From Capsicum annuum (lineage: Eukaryota > Streptophyta > Magnoliopsida > Solanales > Solanaceae), in assembly GCF_002878395.1 (NCBI RefSeq), contig NC_061115.1, positions 155,094,064 to 155,158,063 on the forward strand: 64,000 nucleotides of DNA, given 5' to 3'. Shown here piece after piece: positions 36,120-46,785 of the stretch (its first letter is position 1; each line of letters starts with the position of its first letter). Position numbers and translations under genes: made by a program. The notes beneath the pieces were generated by a model. That model saw nothing but the letters and a program-made list of their open reading frames with translations. It did not search any database and was not told the DNA's origin.

Positions 36120-37905
36120 TAATGTAGTTACTGGTACGTTACATATATTTCATGTGCATGTTTTAGCTTTGCTAGATCCAGGAGCTTCTTTGTTTTTTGT
36201 TACTCCCTATATAGCAGGTAATTTTAGAATCAGTCCCAAAATCCTAGTAAAGCCCTTTTCTGTCTCTACCCCAGTGGATAAAACCATCATAGCCCGATGG
36301 GTATACAGGAACTGCTCGGTTATGATATTTCAAAAACTCACTTTAGCAGACTTAGTCAAATTTGAGATGACTAATTTTGATGTTATTCTCGGCATGGATT
36401 GGCTTCATTCCTGATATACCACAGTCAACTGTAGAAATAGAATAGTCCAGTTTTAGTTTCCAAATAAACCCATCCTTAAGTGGAAGGGTAGTACTTCAGT
36501 GTTCAAAGGTCAGCTTATCTCCTACCTTAGGGCACGAAAAATGATATCTAAAGGATGTTTCTATCATCTTATTGTAGTTAAGGACACTAGTTCTGAAACT
36601 CCCAGCCTTGAATTAGTTCCAGTTGTAGGCGAATATTTAGATGTCTTTCCCAAAGATCTTCTAAGAATTCCTCCCGAAAGGTAAATAGACTTCGGTATTG
36701 ATCTTCTTCCACATACTCAACCTATATCTATTCTGCCATATAGAATGGCACCAGTAGAACTCAGAGAACTGAAAGAACAATTAAAGGATCTCTTAGATAA
36801 AGGACTCATTAGGCCCAGTATTTCCCCGTGGGGTGCTCCAGTATTATTTGTGCACAAGAAAGATGGTTCTTTTAGGATGTGTGTAGACTACTGTCAAATC
36901 AATAAGGTCACGATCAAGAAAAAGTATCCTCTTCCCAGAATCGATGACTTGTTTGACCATCTTCACGGTGCCAGTTATTTCTCTAAGATAGACCTCAGAT
37001 CCAGCTATTATCAGCTTAGAGTCAGAGAATATGACATTTTGAAAACAACTTTCCATACTCGATATGGTTACTTCAAATTCCAAGTCATGTCATTTGGTCT
37101 TACCAATGCCCTAGCCACTTTCATGGACTTGATGAACCGTGTGTTCAAGAAGTATTTAGACATATTCATCATAGTCTTTATAATTTTGGTCTATTCCCGC
37201 AGTGAGCGTGATCACGCAAACCATCTCAGAATAGTACTTCAGACTCTTAGAGATCATCAGTTGTTTGCCAAATTTAGTAATTATGAATTTTAGCTATGGT
37301 CAGTAGCATTCCTTAGTTATATTATTTCCGGTGATGGCATTATAGTAGATCCTTAAGAGACCAAAGTAGTAAAAAACTAGCCTCGCCCTATATCTCCATC
37401 AGATATTAGGAGTTTCTTGGGTTTGGCTGGCTATTACAGATGGTTTGTTGAGGGATTTTATTTTATTTCATCCCCTATGTCTAGATTGACTCATAAGAAA
37501 CTCAAGTTCCGATGGTCAGATCCTTGCAAGAAGAGTTTTCAGGAGTTGAAGACTTGACTCACCTAAGCTCCAATATTAGCTCTTCCAGATGGTCAAGGTG
37601 GTTTCGTAGTGTATTGTGATACATCCAGAGTGGGTCTAGGTTATGTCCTCATGTAGCATGGTAAGCTCATAGCCTATGCCTCCAGACATATTAAACCCTA
37701 TAAGAGTAATTATCCTACTCATGATCTTGAGTTAGCCGCCTTAGTTTTTACCTTGAAAATTTGGAGGCATTATCTATACGAAGTTCATGTAGATGTCTTC
37801 ACAGATCATAAAAGTCTTCAGTATATCTTTTCTCAGAAAGATCTCAATCTTTGTCAGAGAAGATGGTAAGAGCTCTTGAAAGATTATGACATGAGTGTCC
37901 TTTAT
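36120..37905 (+). pseudogene. protease, reverse transcriptase and RNase H of element F, broken
   Basis: The protease reads LALLDPGASLFFVTPYIAG (36160-36216) and ends FDVILGMDWLHS. The RT is nearly continuous over 36745-37293: [40 protein letters not shown] and [20 protein letters not shown] are clear. Where relatives have VFIDDILVYS this copy has VFIILVYS: six bases are missing, removing both catalytic aspartates in frame. Stops follow (37293, 37356, 37380). RNase H, about 37600-37870, keeps its acidic positions in [21 protein letters not shown] and [10 protein letters not shown]. The protein order fits Del/Tekay. Without the Asp pair this RT cannot work. Confidence 0.92.
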
Positions 37906-39185
37906 CATCCGGGCAAGGCCAACGTAGTGGACGACACTCTCAGTAGACTATCCATGGGTAGTGTTTCTTATACTGACGACAGTAAGAAAAAGTTAGATCA
38001 AGAAGTCCATCAGCTTTCCAGACTAGGCGTTCTCTTAGTCGATACAATGAGTGTGATATATGGGTTCAGAGTAGTCATAATTATCTCTAGTTTTCAAGGT
38101 GAAAAAAAAAAGATAGAGATCCCAGCCTTGTCAAGTTGAAAGAGTTAGTCAAGGATCATAAAGTAGAGGTTTTCTCCCAAGGAGCAGATGGTGTTTTACG
38201 TTGTCAAGGTCGTCTCTATGTTCCAGGTGTAGATGACTTAAGGCAGAAAATTCTTGCAAACGTGCATGGTGCGCGTACTCTATTCATCCAGGGGCTACAA
38301 AGATGTATCACGACTTGCGGGGAATCTATTGATGGAGTGGGACAAAGGGAGATGTTGCAGTGTTTGTGGCTAAGTGCTCTACATGTTAGCAGGTTCAGAT
38401 AGAGCATCAGAAGCCTAGTGGGTCCATGAAGGAGTTCAGTATTCCTACTTGGAAGTGGGAAGTTGTGAACATGGACTTCGTCATGGGTTTTCCTCGAACT
38501 CATCATCAGCATGATTCAATCAAGGTCAGTGTAGACAAAATAACCAAATCAGCTCATTTCCTTCAAGTTTATACCTCTTATTCAGCCGAGGATTATGCCA
38601 AACGCTAATCATATGGGATTATGCCAAGATCTCTATGGTAGGAGATGTAGGTCTCCAATTAGAAAAAGTCCAGTTGATTAGAGAAAGACTCCGGGCTGCC
38701 CAGAGCCGACATAAGTCTTATGCAGATGTTCGTAGAAAAGATCTCAAGTTTGAGATTGGTGACTATGTCTATCTAAAGATCTCTCCCATGAAGGGAGAGA
38801 AACGATTCGGCAAGAAAGGAAAACTCAGTCCCCGATATGTCAGTCCCTTCAAGATTCTGAGTTGATTCAGCAAGGTAGCTTATGAGATCAAATTGCCTTC
38901 AGATCTAGCCTCAGTTCATCCAGTCTTTCTTGTCTCTTTTCTCAGGAAGTGCATAGGTGACCCATCAGTTGTAGTCCTTATTCAGAGCATTAATGTTTAG
39001 AACACTCTCTCTTATGAAGATATTCCAGTTAAAATTTTAGACTATCAGACTCGTAGATTGAGGAATAAAGAAGTCCATCTACTTAAGGTTCTTTGTCTAA
39101 ATCAATCCGTAAAGGGAGCTACTTGGGAAACTGAGGCAGACATGCGTACCAATTATCCTCACCTCTTCTTTGCCAACTCAGATCA
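37870..39185 (+). pseudogene. integrase of element F with catalytic core deleted, chromodomain-like tail
   Basis: The N-terminal part is readable: DYDMSVLYHPGKANVVDDTL (37882-37941), KVEVFSQGADGVLRCQGRLY (38160-38219), then a frameshift in the HHCC zinc-finger region (38250-38400). WEVVNMDFVMGFPRTHH and KSAHFLQVYTSYSAEDYAKR lead to a stop at 38606. The next words (from about 38640) already belong to the C-terminal domain: SRHKSYADVRRKDLKFEIGD, SPMKGEKRFGKKGKLSPRY. The segment between them, with the second Asp and the Glu of the DDE triad, is gone. The tail at 39000-39185 has EDIPVKILDYQTRRLRNKEV and NYPHLF, the chromodomain-like end. No active integrase is possible. Confidence 0.88.
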
Positions 39186-39570
39186 AGCTCAAAGTAATAG
39201 TTCTCCTAAGCTTACTCAGTTTCATGTTTGGTGTTCATCACAAACTTGGTATGCAGCTTAATGCTCATGTTCCCATTAAAAACTTGGTATCAAGTACCAT
39301 TGCATATTCAGTCATGCACGCATGTATTAGTTCATTTATGTAATTATGCATTAGTCATGCATTCTTATTGTGAGAAATTTAGTTCTTCTGAACACTCAGT
39401 CATGCATTCATGAATCAGTTGCACATGCATCAGATATACATGTTCAGTATTATATGTTCATCTTGTCAGTCATGTCAATCATCAGATCATGTTCAAGTTA
39501 TCCATGTTCAGTATGTACGTCAGTTGTCTTTTCTCTCCTCTCAGTCAGTCTCATTCGACAACGAATGTTC
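39186..39570 (+). other. 3' untranslated region of element F
   Basis: Between the integrase tail and the polypurine tract lie repeats of 'tcatgcattc' and 'catgttcagt' type. Small overlapping open frames here (39228-39613) are low-complexity translations. Similar sequence, inverted, is found at 44661-44960 in element G. Confidence 0.7.
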
Positions 39571-39585
39571 TCAAGTGGGAGATAT
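39571..39585 (+). promoter_or_regulatory. Polypurine tract of element F
   Basis: TCAAGTGGGAGATAT directly before the 3' LTR. Confidence 0.75.
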
Positions 39586-42142
39586 TGTAATACCCCATAC
39601 TTTTTCTAGCTAATTTCATCTCAAGAATGTGTAGTATTATCTTCTAAATTTAATTATGGTTATTCCATGAGGAATTTTCAAAATTTTCACTTTTTGTCAT
39701 ATGGGAAATTTGATAAGCTTTTTATCGATATAAGATTCGCCCAAATCTAATAACTGGGCTAGAAGTTATGACTATTTTAAGATGACTATTTTAAGTTCTT
39801 ATTGTAAAATAGCACCATATTAGTCAGTGGCACACCGCGCCACAAGAGGAAATGACATTTGGCAAATTCTAGTAGGTGTCCCCAATTATGGCGCGTTGTG
39901 CCAGGGCCCAAATTCAGAATAGTCCTTTTTAAGTGTCTTAGCACGATTTCCTCTACGTCGCACCAAAGTTCCAGGTCACAAAAGAAGGGGCAACGCGATG
40001 GCTCTGTGTCGCCTCATCCCTAAATTTCCCAATTGTAAAAATCCAGTGATACAATGCGATAGCGCCGCATCGTGCCAAGGGTCCAATTCAGGAAATTTTA
40101 CTGAAATTAAATGATGCATCCTGGGTTAAAAGGGTCAACTTCCCACCCCTATTTAAGTCTTTTAACACGTGATTCAGCCACTTTTCAACCAAAATACACT
40201 CTCTTCTCTCAAAAAACTTTCAAAAACAAGCTAGGGTTTTCATAGAAGATCTAATTCAAAGAAAGTTTGTCCATCAATCTTCACAAAATCACGAACTAAG
40301 GTATGCATAGTGTTCATTTATGGACTCTTTTCGTTCATGAAGCCCAAGAATCCCTTTTCTAATTTCAAGTTTATGGATTTTCTTATGAATTTCATAATTG
40401 GGATGTTCTTGTTCATGTGGATAATGAGAAATTGAATTCTACTCCATGTTGGGTGATAAATTCTATATGGGTTAAATTATTATAGGTATAGATTCATGAA
40501 AACCTATTATTAAACCCTTGAATGATGAAATTAGAATTAAACCATGATGTTTAATAATTGTACAATAATGTTTGCATGCACCATGCCTATAATATGTTTT
40601 ATTAAATGCCTAAATGAAGGAAAAGTTCCTAACTAGCATGATACCATGGAATCCCCATGTATGTACAAGTTATGCCTATCACATGTTTTGACGAAATGCT
40701 TCTATAAATGTATTATGGATTATGATGTTAGTTATATGTGCAAGTAAGTTATGCTTGGTCAGTTTCCATCCATTGAGTCCTGGGGGTACTCATATCCGAA
40801 ACATTAGTTGTGTGCCTAGAGTCATGTCATGTTTTCATGATACTCTCAGTCAAGCTATGAATCCTTAGACTTTAGACAGTCTTATGACTCAGGAAAATCT
40901 CCATAATCTCATGACCTCAGTCAGTTGTCAGATATCAGTAGTATTCCGTCTGTCAACAGAATTCATAATTTTAGCTCATGTTCAGTTCAGTAAATCATGT
41001 TTAGTGTTCATTCAGATGAGAGCAGAAATTAATATCGAGTGTACCCAAGGATGGGGACACACACTATCAGATAAAGGTGTGATCCTTAGCAGTCATCCTT
41101 GCATTTCAGAACTATGTAGCAAGCATAAATTGAGACATCAATACTGTCGATGAGAGTTGATGAGGTGGATAAGAACTGTTAGATAATGGCCCCACCATTC
41201 TCGTATAAGGGACACTATCAGATAAGGGTCGCCCACTGCTTTTCCTTATCGGTGGTGCGGTATTGACACCCTTCCAATTGGGGTTATAGATTCGACCTAA
41301 CTCATCCATAATGGCGTATCAGGGGTATGTCGGTTAGATAACTATTTCCCACAGTTTCATGGTACAGAATCAGGACTATCAGATATAGTCAATCAGTTTC
41401 AGTAATAAAACTCAGATAATTCTTCAGATCTCAGGACTGTCAGATACAGTCAACTTAGATACAGTATAGAACATAGATAATTCCATCAAATTTAGGATTG
41501 TCAAATATAGTCACTCATGTTATCAGTTATATTCAAATTCAGTAATCACGTTATCACATTATTAGTATCAGTTGTTATGTCTCATGCATGTATTCTCACG
41601 CTCATGATAGTTAGTCAGTTATTATTATTGTTCATGCATATTAACCCCATGCATTCATCCTACCTCACATGCATACCAGTACATTTAAAGTATTGATGCA
41701 TTTACTCTATGTGTCTTATACCATAGGTTCAGAGAGATGAGCTCCAGAGCAACTGTATATTCCAGATATCTGCAGACAGAGTTAGAAGTGAGTCCTCATC
41801 TTTTGAGAACATGATTATTTCCCTATTATCTCATTAATTAGTTTATTAGTTGGAATTAGTTGGGGACTTGTCCTATCAACTCCTTACTCAGATAGTTTAG
41901 TCAGTTAAAGGCTTTCTAGACTATCATGTTTCAGACTTTAGTATGTTTAGTTTTATTTTGGGTATTCTATTACCCCACACAGATGTTATATCATTCAGAT
42001 TATGCTCAGTATTGAACCTTATGGCCATTTTAAAGTATTTTATGCAGTATACAGGTACAGATATCAGTTATGGGTTAGCTTATGGTCCTTCTGGGTCATA
42101 AGCACTGTGTAGCATTCTGGGTATCAGATTCAGGGCGTTACA
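39586..42142 (+). repeat. 3' LTR of element F (2,557 bp)
   Basis: Starts TGTAATACCCCATACTTTTT and ends CAGGGCGTTACA. It aligns with the 5' LTR throughout. A 14-bp tandem duplication at 39768-39795 is absent from the 5' LTR, so it arose after insertion. Confidence 0.95.
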
Positions 42143-42147
42143 ATATA
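42143..42147. repeat. Target-site duplication of element F, right copy
   Basis: ATATA, identical to 32425-32429. Confidence 0.9.
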
Positions 42148-43204
42148 TTTGTTCTAAAGATCTAAGGAAATAATTATGACTCATTTATGTATATGACTTT
42201 TGTTAGACTAAATAGAAAAGAAAGACTATCGATTGTTTTATTGTAAAGATAAAGTAAATACTGTAAATATAAAGTATGCTCTCATAGAAACAACGGTAGT
42301 TGATCTTAAACTCATGTTGTCTTCCATAAGATCTAGTACCAAATATATCTGCCCAACATTCAAAAAGGATAAACTGAATCATGCTAAAAAAATACCACGT
42401 GTTATCTTACTAGAAGGTAATCAAGTATCCACCCAATATGCCAAACTTATCAGAAAACTAGACAATAGGCTACATGATGTGCTATGATTTCATAGAACTT
42501 GTGATGCTTAAACTTAGAGAATATGCATGTATAGGGAACTATTTTATGCATGCTAAGGGGAATAAAAACTAGGATTTGGATGCTAAACGAATGAAAAAGA
42601 TGAAAATTTACAGTTTTGGGCCACTTACCTAGGAACTTACTTTGAGTAGGTGCTACTTCATTAAGTAGGTTTTAGAACCTGAAGTATAGAGGCTCCAAAG
42701 TAGGAAACAAAAGATCTTAATGCTTACTAAGGGCACCTATAACCTGTAGGTGCCACCTACAGTCCGTACATGCCAGAGTAGGTTGACGAACCATAAAGTA
42801 TAGAGAGTTTCTAACACTTTTGGAGGTTAGGGCACTTAACAAGGACCACATATAGTCCGTAGGTGACCTTAGTAAGTGGTCACCGACCTCAATTTTCCAG
42901 GATCATTTCAAAATTATTCCCTAGGGTTTCCATGTAACCTAAACCTACTCATATGATGTTTTTAGTCATTATTATGTATGTTTAGTCAAGTTTTCCTATT
43001 TTATTAGGGATTTTATTTCTAGGTTTGCTTGTAATCTATAAATACTTTTTAACTTTATTTAGAAAAGATATGCTACAAAGGTAATATATTCAGCTATAAT
43101 CCCTCGAGGGCTACCCTATACTCCTATTGTTCATGGTTTTTACTGAGTTTTATAATAGACTGAGTGTACTGATCGTGACATGACTGATACTATTCTTTAA
43201 CTGA
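42148..43204. other. Unassigned sequence between elements F and G
   Basis: It was continuous with sequence left of 32425 before F inserted. It holds an 84-codon open frame (42233-42487) with no motif I recognise, repeated words of the type 'cacctacagtccgtac' (42735-42870), and a TATA-like TCTATAAATA at 43035 followed by a pyrimidine-poor leader. This could be part of an LTR or intergenic promoter of a decayed element. I cannot assign it. Confidence 0.4.
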
Positions 43205-44660
43205 CACTGGCTCTAGATAAATAGCTAAATTATCGGGTATCAAACACCCCCAAGACTCGATAGCATGAATAGTAAAGCAAAGCATAATCTTGAATAATAT
43301 AACAATGTTCACTTGGTCCTAATTCATTCATAGAGACATTTCATTAAACACTTGTAATGCATTAACTTGTACATGAATAGGATCACATAATTACATGTCA
43401 TGCCTTCACTAGTCAATTCACATAAGCATTTTATCAAACACTTGCAATGCATTAACTTGTACATGAATAGGATCACATAATAACATGTCATGATTCCTCT
43501 ATCTACTTTACATAAGTATTTTAGCAAATACTTGGGGAGCATGAGTATTTCACATGATAATGGTCATCACATAAACATCATGAATACAGTACTTAATTGT
43601 AAATTCAAGGGTTTAGCATGTAATTTAAATAATTCCCCCTAACTACTATTTTATTTTTCATGAATCTTATCATAATCATGGATTGAAAATCAAATCAACA
43701 TCATAGATGTATTAATCACTTTATAAGTTTAAATTTCTATCAAGATAATCAAATATTTGTTATACATGCTATTTAATTTCATGAAACTTGCATTTAAATC
43801 ATGGATTGGACTCAACTAATATTATAAACATGAATTCAATCTAATTCGAACATGGAAATCATAAATACATCATCTTTGTACTTTGAAAAAGGATTCTTGG
43901 ACTTCATGGGTGAAAGGGACCCATGAATCAACATCCAACATACCTTGGAAGATGCTTTCTTGAAAGTTCTTGGAGGAAATCCTTAGTCTTGTTCTTGATT
44001 TCTTGAACTAGGGTTTAGCCCCTTTGAGAGAGAATGTTTTAATTCTTGATAGAAAGGGAGAAATAATAAAATAATAGGGTATTTTGGGTTTAAATTTTTT
44101 GTTTAGACTGACTAAGGCCATGGAAAAATACCAAACTACCCCTGGGAAGCTATTAAAACTTATCACCAAAAACCCAATTTTGCATGCCGGTGTGACGCAG
44201 TGAAATCGCACCAGATCACTGGAAACTAGAAAATTGAGAACTGGGGGTTTGGCACGACTCGGCGCCATTGCGGTGCCTCATTAGTTGTGAATTTTCCCTT
44301 AGGCACGATGCGCCATGATCGTGGAGTCATAATGGAAAGTGACAATTGGGAAAAAGGCTAGTGGCGCAATGCGTTGGTATCGCATTGTCTCACTGAAAAA
44401 TGACAAATTCCATTTGGACTGCCTCCGCGATGCACTGGAGTACCAGGTGGTACACTGTCTTACAAAAATATCTCTAACTCTTCGCCCAGGTGTCGGATTT
44501 GGGTGAATTTGGTATCGATGGAAATCTTATTCAATTTACCATGCAATGAAAAGTTAAAATCTTGAAAATTCCACATGTATAAAAGTGTATTAATCTTTAA
44601 AGAAAGTCTTTAACATTCTAAGGACGAATTTTAAGCTAAGAAAAAGCACGGGGTGTTACA
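43205..44660 (-). repeat. 3' LTR of element G, truncated
   Basis: On the minus strand it starts TGTAACACCCCGTGCTTTTT. It matches the first 1.45 kb of the A and F LTRs, up to the 'gagtcytgggggtac' word near 43235. The CpG hairpin block is at 44180-44460. Confidence 0.85.
43325..43590. repeat. 90-bp tandem repeat in the G LTR, about 2.7 copies
   Basis: CTTGTAATGCATTAACTTGT at 43351 recurs as CTTGCAATGC at 43441, and a degenerate third copy begins at 43531. The translated repeat at 43324-43542 (minus) is only a product of this duplication. Confidence 0.8.
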
Positions 44661-44680
44661 ATATCTCCTCCTTGGGAACA
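44661..44680 (-). promoter_or_regulatory. Polypurine tract of element G
   Basis: On the minus strand CCAAGGAGGAGATAT precedes the LTR start, matching the tracts of B and F. Confidence 0.7.
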
Positions 44681-45984
44681 GTTGTCCTCGAATAAGACTG
44701 GTTAAGCTGAGAAGCACTAATAGATTGTGTTTACAAATTAAACATGCATGACTGAAGCATGAGTACATGACTGAAACTACTGATACACTGAGTTTACATA
44801 TTGACCATGCATATCTGATGCATGAAGTACATGGCTGAACGAATTTATGAATGCATTAATGAACGTGTAACGGTAAGGAATACCAAGTTTATAATCATAT
44901 GTTTGACATAGAACTGGGTAAAGCTAAGAAAGACTGTTATCCTAGGCTAAGAATACGAATAAGCCTGAGATCATTTACTGAACATGAATGAATAGGGTAT
45001 GAGAACAGGACTGAGTCTGAATCATGATACATGAACCAAATACATGAACTGTACTAATTTATTGGATACGCATCATGACATGGGGATGGTCATATGGCTG
45101 AGATTGGAATGAAAGAGTCAACTTATGAGTATCCATTACTCCAACTGGATTCGTAACGTGAAGAGAAAATGTAAGGTTTAGGACATGAAAACTCGGGGGT
45201 TATAGTGCATCTCCCCCTTAGGGAACTATGTCCCTCGAAGAATGTTAACTTGACTAAGATACTGAGGAAAAGCTAAGATGATTCATGGGGACCTAAACCG
45301 TAACTGAATATCTAGGATCTGAAATCGAGACATGATACATGAACTAGGCTGAACTTGTTACTACTAAAATGCTCTATCTTGGAATGGTCGTATTCATGAA
45401 ACTTTGGATAGTACAACTAGATGGAAAGATGGGAAACCATACAAACTTATCTTCCTGACTGCTAACCTGTAGTACTGGTTTTACGGACTAACTCATGCTA
45501 AAAACTTATACTCGACTGGAGCATTTCTTGACACTCTTTCTATAGATTTCTACTGACTTTAGGGAGCAAGAAAATCTTGGCATGGTCTGAATAAGACATC
45601 TGAAAAAGAAATCATAACATGGCTCTAATTTGGTAACATGGAGTAAGGCCTACAAAACACCTTCTAAGATAGAGTTACTAAGCCTTGTGCACTGCAGCTA
45701 CAAATTTTCAAGCTTAGACATATTTTTGAATACTTTCTCAGCTATACTCTCTAAATTTTCACAGCACTTCACCTGAAACTACTGAAAATATTTACACGAG
45801 CGCTGAGCACGAATGGATAAACATACTAGCTTACCTGATTAACTAAACGGTTGATGGCTGAATATTGGTCACGTAAGATTGAACTATTCTTATCCTAAAT
45901 AACTGCATTAAAACTATAGAGTACTCTACATATAAGGTAAGGACTGACTTAGGAATGTAAGGTAACTGAACATAAATTCATGGA
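44681..45984 (-). repeat. Interior of element G: 3' untranslated sequence and LTR fragments
   Basis: 44681-44960 resembles the inverted 3' untranslated region of F. Around 45200-45235 is a second tract-like word, CTAAGGGGGAGATG on the minus strand, followed by CACTATAACCCCCGAG, as if another LTR start were joined here. 45700-45985 resembles the middle of the C LTR (compare 6660-6990). The piece is a mosaic left by deletion or recombination. Confidence 0.55.
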
Positions 45985-46776
45985 AACGATACTTTGAAAA
46001 AGAATTCTTGGACTTCATGGGTGAGAAGGACCCATGAATCAACATCTAACATACCTTGGAAGATTCTTTCTTGAAGGTTCTAGGAGGAAATCCTTAGGCT
46101 TGTTCTTGATTTCTCGAACTAGGGTTTAGCTTCTTTGAGAGAGAATGTTTTAATTCTTGAGAGAAAGGAAGAAATAATAAGATAATGGGGTATTTAGGGT
46201 TTAAATTTCGTGTTTAGACTGACTAGGGCTTTGGAAAAATACCAAACTACCCCTGGGAAGCGTATTAAAAATTATCACTGGAAACCCAATTTTGCATGCC
46301 AACGCAATGTGGTAAAATCGTGCCAGGTCACTGGAAACTAGACAACTGAGAACTGGGGGTTTGGTGCAATACGACGCCATCGCTATGCCTCACTGGTTGC
46401 GAATTTTTCCTTAGGCGCGACGCACCATCATCGCGGAGTCATACTAAAAAAGTGATAATTGGGAAAAAGACTAGTGGTGCGATGCGGTGGTATCGCGTTG
46501 TCTCACTGAAAAATGACAAATGTCATTTGTATTGCCTCCGCGATGCGCTGGAGTATCAGGCGGTACACTGTCTTACTAAAATGGCTCTAACTCTTCATCC
46601 AGGTGTCTGATTGGGGCGAATTTGGTATCGATGGAAATCTTATTCAATTTTTTTAGGAATGAAATGTCAAAATCTTGAAAATTATACATGTATAAAAGTC
46701 TATTCATCTTTAAAGTAAGTCTTTAACATTCTAGGGATGAATTTTAAGCTAAGAAAAAGCAAGGGGTGTTACAATA
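45985..46776 (-). repeat. 5' LTR start of element G
   Basis: On the minus strand it starts TGTAACACCCCTTGCTTTTT and matches 43870-44660 closely, including the CpG hairpin block (46290-46580). It is followed on the right by ATAAT and the Helitron helicase. Confidence 0.85.
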
Positions 46777-46785
46777 ATATTGTCA

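Larger units (their letters stand above)
32430..42142 (+). mobile_element. Element F: full-length Ty3/Gypsy Del/Tekay-like retrotransposon (9,713 bp)
   Basis: It has two LTRs (32430-34972 and 39586-42142), a primer site fused to gag by a deletion, gag, protease, RT, RNase H, integrase with its core deleted, a chromodomain-like tail, a polypurine tract and a perfect ATATA duplication. By eye the first 165 aligned LTR bases show about 15 differences, so it is old though structurally complete. Key losses: the RT Asp-Asp pair, the integrase catalytic core and the gag leader. It is non-autonomous. It inserted next to the pararetrovirus-like remnant. Confidence 0.95.
43205..46776 (-). mobile_element. 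Element G: internally deleted Gypsy element on the minus strand
   Basis: Two partial LTR copies in reverse orientation face the same way: 43205-44660 (3' LTR, with the polypurine tract complement at 44661-44680) and about 45985-46776 (5' LTR start). The first 700 bp of the two copies align closely. Between them lies only 3' untranslated sequence like that of F and a block (45700-45985) resembling the middle of the C LTR. All coding is gone. The right end abuts a Helitron helicase reading frame, so G interrupted or flanks it. No duplication could be matched on the left because that LTR is truncated. Confidence 0.78.

Noticed and set aside
39228..39613. Four overlapping open frames as short genes
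   Set aside because: They translate CATG-rich low-complexity sequence in the 3' untranslated region and LTR border of element F.
42233..42487. 84-codon open frame as a gene
   Set aside because: No motif, no neighbour support and no splice context; kept only as part of an unassigned block.
43324..43542. Minus-strand open frame with an internal protein repeat
   Set aside because: It is the translation of a 90-bp tandem repeat inside the LTR of element G.
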